6,263 nucleotides of DNA from RGIG1828 sp045546535. Lineage in GTDB: Bacteria > Bacillota > Clostridia > UMGS1810. Shown here one piece after another: positions 3,941 to 6,263 of the stretch (position 1 is its first letter; the number at the start of each line of letters is the position of its first letter). The stretch lies in the NCBI GenBank assembly GCA_045546535.1, contig JAZQDA010000118.1, positions 1 to 6,263 of the forward strand, in the 5' to 3' direction. The position numbers were made by a program, and so were the translations under genes. The notes beneath the pieces were generated by a model, which was not told the DNA's origin, did not search any database, and was given only the letters and a program-made list of their open reading frames with translations.

Positions 3941-6263
3941 ATGGATTTGGAACAAAAAAGCGTACATAAGTTCATTTACAAGATTGAAAGTAAACGATTG
4001 AAAAAGGCGAAGTGGGAACTCTCACTACCGCTGAAGGTGGCGATGAGAACTTGTCCCGAAGTAATTGTTTCTCTTAATGATAGTCAATGCCTACGCTTCA
4101 TTGACGAAATGAATGGAGTTAAAGATTTAAACGAGAGAGTGCGTAATATTCAAAAGAAAATCAGGAGCATTAAGAAACAGCCTAAAAGTCGTGAGACCAA
4201 AATGCTTATCTCCAACTACTACGATACTCTTTACGATTTACAATTTCAGAAAGATTATGTCTGTGTCATTATGAACAGCGAGTCCGACTATGACAGAGCC
4301 AACCAAGGGTTCAGTATCAATTACGGCAAGGTCGATGGCAAGGACTGCATTATCAGATATAAGAGATTCCTCGGTACAAATGGCGGCATCAAGAATTCTA
4401 CCATTGTGTATGTGAATGAGGAAATATATCCCGAACTGAAAAAGAGACTGGACGACGGCAGAGACAAAGAAAAGGAATTAGTACCTGCGAAATTAGAGGC
4501 TTACCAAGCACTCATTTGCTCCGGCTCTATCCCGCTCCCAGAGCCAAAGGGAATTATAGTCGTTGATGATTGTATCACCAAGTTTAAGGAAGATGTAATT
4601 CTTATTAACGATGCTGCGGATGGTGAACCACTCCTAACCTACGAAAAGGACTACGAGATTGAGCATAATGATTCGGACGGCTTCGGTCTTATGCTCCCCT
4701 CTTACGCCAGACGTGTGAACGAGTTCTTAACAGGTAGTGAGGAAGTCATCTCTGGAATGAATACCCGCTATGCTTGGAATAAAGGTATGCTCTACACTTT
4801 TGACTTCGTGGAATTTGCGGAGACCATCGCTAACACCTATGAAGTCACTGATATTTGGGGTGATAAGAGAGATGTCCGTGATGCGGAAGTCATTCTTACC
4901 GCTTCTATGCTGAAACTGTGGGACAGTTACAAGAGTTGGGAAGATTACTATTCTCATTGCGAGGAAAACCACTATCAGTTTTCAACTCCGAAAATCACGC
5001 CGGAAGAACTTGAAAATGTTCGTGATACAAACTACCAATTCTTACAAAGTTATGAGTTCTCTGACGAGGAACTGATGGAGTTGTGTCAGCCGACCATTGA
5101 TGAAATTAGAGATGTCATCGGTTTGGACTATCGAAAGAGTCTCACCTTTCTTGCTGGATTTAGTCTTAATGAAGATAATGCCTTTAATGACAATCTCGAA
5201 TACTATGTGAGAGCATTGATGATTGACCAGCGAATGATTAACGACCCATTTATACGCAAGAAGATTTACAATATGATTAAAAAGCGTATTGAGATGGGTG
5301 AGCGTGGCGCAATTCGTGTGAATGCCAACTTTGCTATGATTTCGGGAGACCCATACTCCCTCGCACAGAATATGTTTGGGCTGGAAGTGACCGGTCTTTT
5401 GAAGAAAGGCGAAGTCTACCACAAGTATTGGCTCGACAAGGGTGCAGACGAGATTGCTTGTTTCCGTGCGCCGATGACCTGCCACAATAATATCAGAAAG
5501 ATGAAACTTGCAAAGGGCGAAGATGTGCTTCACTGGTATCAGTATATCACCACAGCCTTAATTTTCAACTCGTGGGATTCTGCTTGCGAAGCGATGAACG
5601 GTGCAGATAAAGACGGAGACACCAATATGTGTACTGACAACCCTATCATTGTCAATAGGACAAAGAACTCTCCTACTATCATCTGCCTTCAGAAAAAGGC
5701 TGAAAAGAAAGTGCCGACAGAGGAAGATATTATTGCATCTAATAAGTTGGCTTTTAATGATGACATCGGTGTGGTAACAAACCACGTAACCAGTATGATT
5801 GAAGTGCAGTCCGGCTACGAACCCGGCACACCTGAATATGAAACTCTTGCCTACCGAATTATGTGTGGTCAGTTGTACCAGCAGAACACAATCGACAGAG
5901 CCAAGGGCATTATCGCAAAGCCGATGCCATCCAACTGGTACACATTGCACGAGAGCAAGGTCGGAGAGGATGACGATGCCGAGACAATCAGACAAAAGGA
6001 ATTCAACTTCCAGATTGCAGCGGCGAAAAAGCCGTATTTTATGACCTATGTATATCCGAGGCTGAAATCAGAGAATGATACATACATCCGAAACAACAAT
6101 CGTGGAGTAATCCGAAGATTTAACCAGTACGGTATCAACAGCATTGAGGACTTGGAAAATTTTGAGGATAAGACCGATGCTATGACCGAGTACCTTGATT
6201 ACTACTACAAGCGAATGCCTGTCGGCAATAACCCTTGCGTGGTGAACCGCATTACGTGGATTT
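3941..6263 (+). CDS. Single-chain two-barrel RNA polymerase of the RDR/QDE-1 (eukaryotic RdRP-like) family, 3' end outside the window
   Basis: The frame is open for 774 codons to the right edge. Residues 1-130 are charged and helical, with a K/R-rich stretch at 64-88. The polymerase core then shows blocks in the order of eukaryotic RNA-dependent RNA polymerases: YKRFLGTNGGIKNST (140-154), VPAKLEAYQAL (181-191), GIIVVDD (204-210), SDGFGLMLP (245-253), and RYAWNKG (276-282), whose Lys281 fits the first-barrel lysine. Next come SGDPYSLAQNMFG (468-480), FRAPMTCHNNIRKMK (508-522), comparable to NRAPTLHRLGIQAF of bacterial RpoC, GADKDGD (554-560) with three metal-binding aspartates, and GVVTNH...IDRAKG (610-656), comparable to the RDR segment after the active site. 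The family polymerises RNA. SPbeta YonO is a DNA-dependent relative and QDE-1 uses RNA or DNA templates, so the template here is open. It is the last gene seen in the operon, 24 nt after the secreted-protein gene. All catalytic aspartates are intact, so it should be active if the missing end is normal. Confidence 0.88.
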   Translation, partial: MDLEQKSVHKFIYKIESKRLKKAKWELSLPLKVAMRTCPEVIVSLNDSQCLRFIDEMNGVKDLNERVRNIQKKIRSIKKQPKSRETKMLISNYYDTLYDLQFQKDYVCVIMNSESDYDRANQGFSINYGKVDGKDCIIRYKRFLGTNGGIKNSTIVYVNEEIYPELKKRLDDGRDKEKELVPAKLEAYQALICSGSIPLPEPKGIIVVDDCITKFKEDVILINDAADGEPLLTYEKDYEIEHNDSDGFGLMLPSYARRVNEFLTGSEEVISGMNTRYAWNKGMLYTFDFVEFAETIANTYEVTDIWGDKRDVRDAEVILTASMLKLWDSYKSWEDYYSHCEENHYQFSTPKITPEELENVRDTNYQFLQSYEFSDEELMELCQPTIDEIRDVIGLDYRKSLTFLAGFSLNEDNAFNDNLEYYVRALMIDQRMINDPFIRKKIYNMIKKRIEMGERGAIRVNANFAMISGDPYSLAQNMFGLEVTGLLKKGEVYHKYWLDKGADEIACFRAPMTCHNNIRKMKLAKGEDVLHWYQYITTALIFNSWDSACEAMNGADKDGDTNMCTDNPIIVNRTKNSPTIICLQKKAEKKVPTEEDIIASNKLAFNDDIGVVTNHVTSMIEVQSGYEPGTPEYETLAYRIMCGQLYQQNTIDRAKGIIAKPMPSNWYTLHESKVGEDDDAETIRQKEFNFQIAAAKKPYFMTYVYPRLKSENDTYIRNNNRGVIRRFNQYGINSIEDLENFEDKTDAMTEYLDYYYKRMPVGNNPCVVNRITWI
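5606..5620 (+). other. Catalytic metal-binding motif DKDGD of the polymerase
   Basis: Codons 556-560 read Asp-Lys-Asp-Gly-Asp, preceded by Asn-Gly-Ala. The DxDGD pattern is the absolutely conserved Mg-binding loop of the second double-psi beta-barrel in RpoC (NADFDGD) and in RDR enzymes (typically SGSDLDGD). The Gly-Ala before the first Asp follows the RDR arrangement. Lysine at the variable position is unusual compared with the Phe or Leu seen in those groups. Confidence 0.85.

Noticed and set aside
4727..6044. Several long frames overlapping the polymerase gene (minus strand at 4727-4972, 5042-5533 and 5558-5995; plus strand at 5799-6044)
   Set aside because: They are shadows of the polymerase coding frame, which carries collinear conserved motifs. 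None has its own ribosome binding site or domain.
3941..6263. Identification as a stray or phage-borne bacterial RpoC (beta-prime) subunit
   Set aside because: FRAP and DxDGD are shared with RpoC. However, the upstream blocks YKRFLGT, PAKLEAYQAL, DGFG and RY..NKG in the same chain, and the IDRAKG block downstream, follow the single-chain RDR layout and not the split RpoB/RpoC layout.

Overview
The window looks like part of a mobile element (plasmid, phage-plasmid or integrated element) from a low-GC Gram-positive bacterium, most likely a gut Clostridia-type Firmicute. The reasons are strong AGGAGG ribosome binding sites, consensus TTGACA-17-TATAAT promoters with A/T tracts upstream, a row of very small accessory-type genes, and a repeat-rich AT-rich centre. 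The assignment comes from style and family resemblance, not from a marker gene. No replication, relaxase, integrase or transposase gene is visible.

Layout. Positions 1-990 hold four small genes on the minus strand, read leftward; the last runs off the left edge. They follow two near-identical minus-strand promoters (1265-1293 and 1091-1119). Positions 1300-2390 are noncoding. This stretch holds four copies of a 19-bp iteron plus a degenerate fifth, a perfect 8+8 bp dyad, three GAAATCAGG(G)TA repeats, two large inverted repeats, a TA-dinucleotide tract and a short GC-rich island. It separates the two divergent transcription units and resembles a replication origin or a dense operator region. 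From a consensus promoter at 2391-2419 a plus-strand operon of four genes runs to the right edge.

That operon is the notable part. Its genes are a small basic protein (113-114 residues), a membrane-anchored extracellular protein (169 residues), a secreted beta-rich protein with a signal peptide (166 residues), and a large ORF open to the right edge (774 codons seen). The large ORF carries, in order, the signature blocks of the eukaryotic-type (RDR/QDE-1) RNA-dependent RNA polymerase family: YKRFLGT (140-146), PAKLEAYQAL (182-191), DGFGLM (246-251), RYAWNKG (276-282), FRAP (508-511), the metal-binding DKDGD (556-560) and IDRAKG (651-656). It is therefore a single-chain two-barrel RNA polymerase related to QDE-1/RDR and, more distantly, to phage SPbeta YonO and bacterial RpoB/RpoC.

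How the genes might work together is inference. Host-type promoters would let host RNA polymerase transcribe the operon. The encoded polymerase could then transcribe the element's own DNA, or copy RNA. The two exported proteins suggest a cell-surface role co-expressed with it. I know of no established function for this gene combination.
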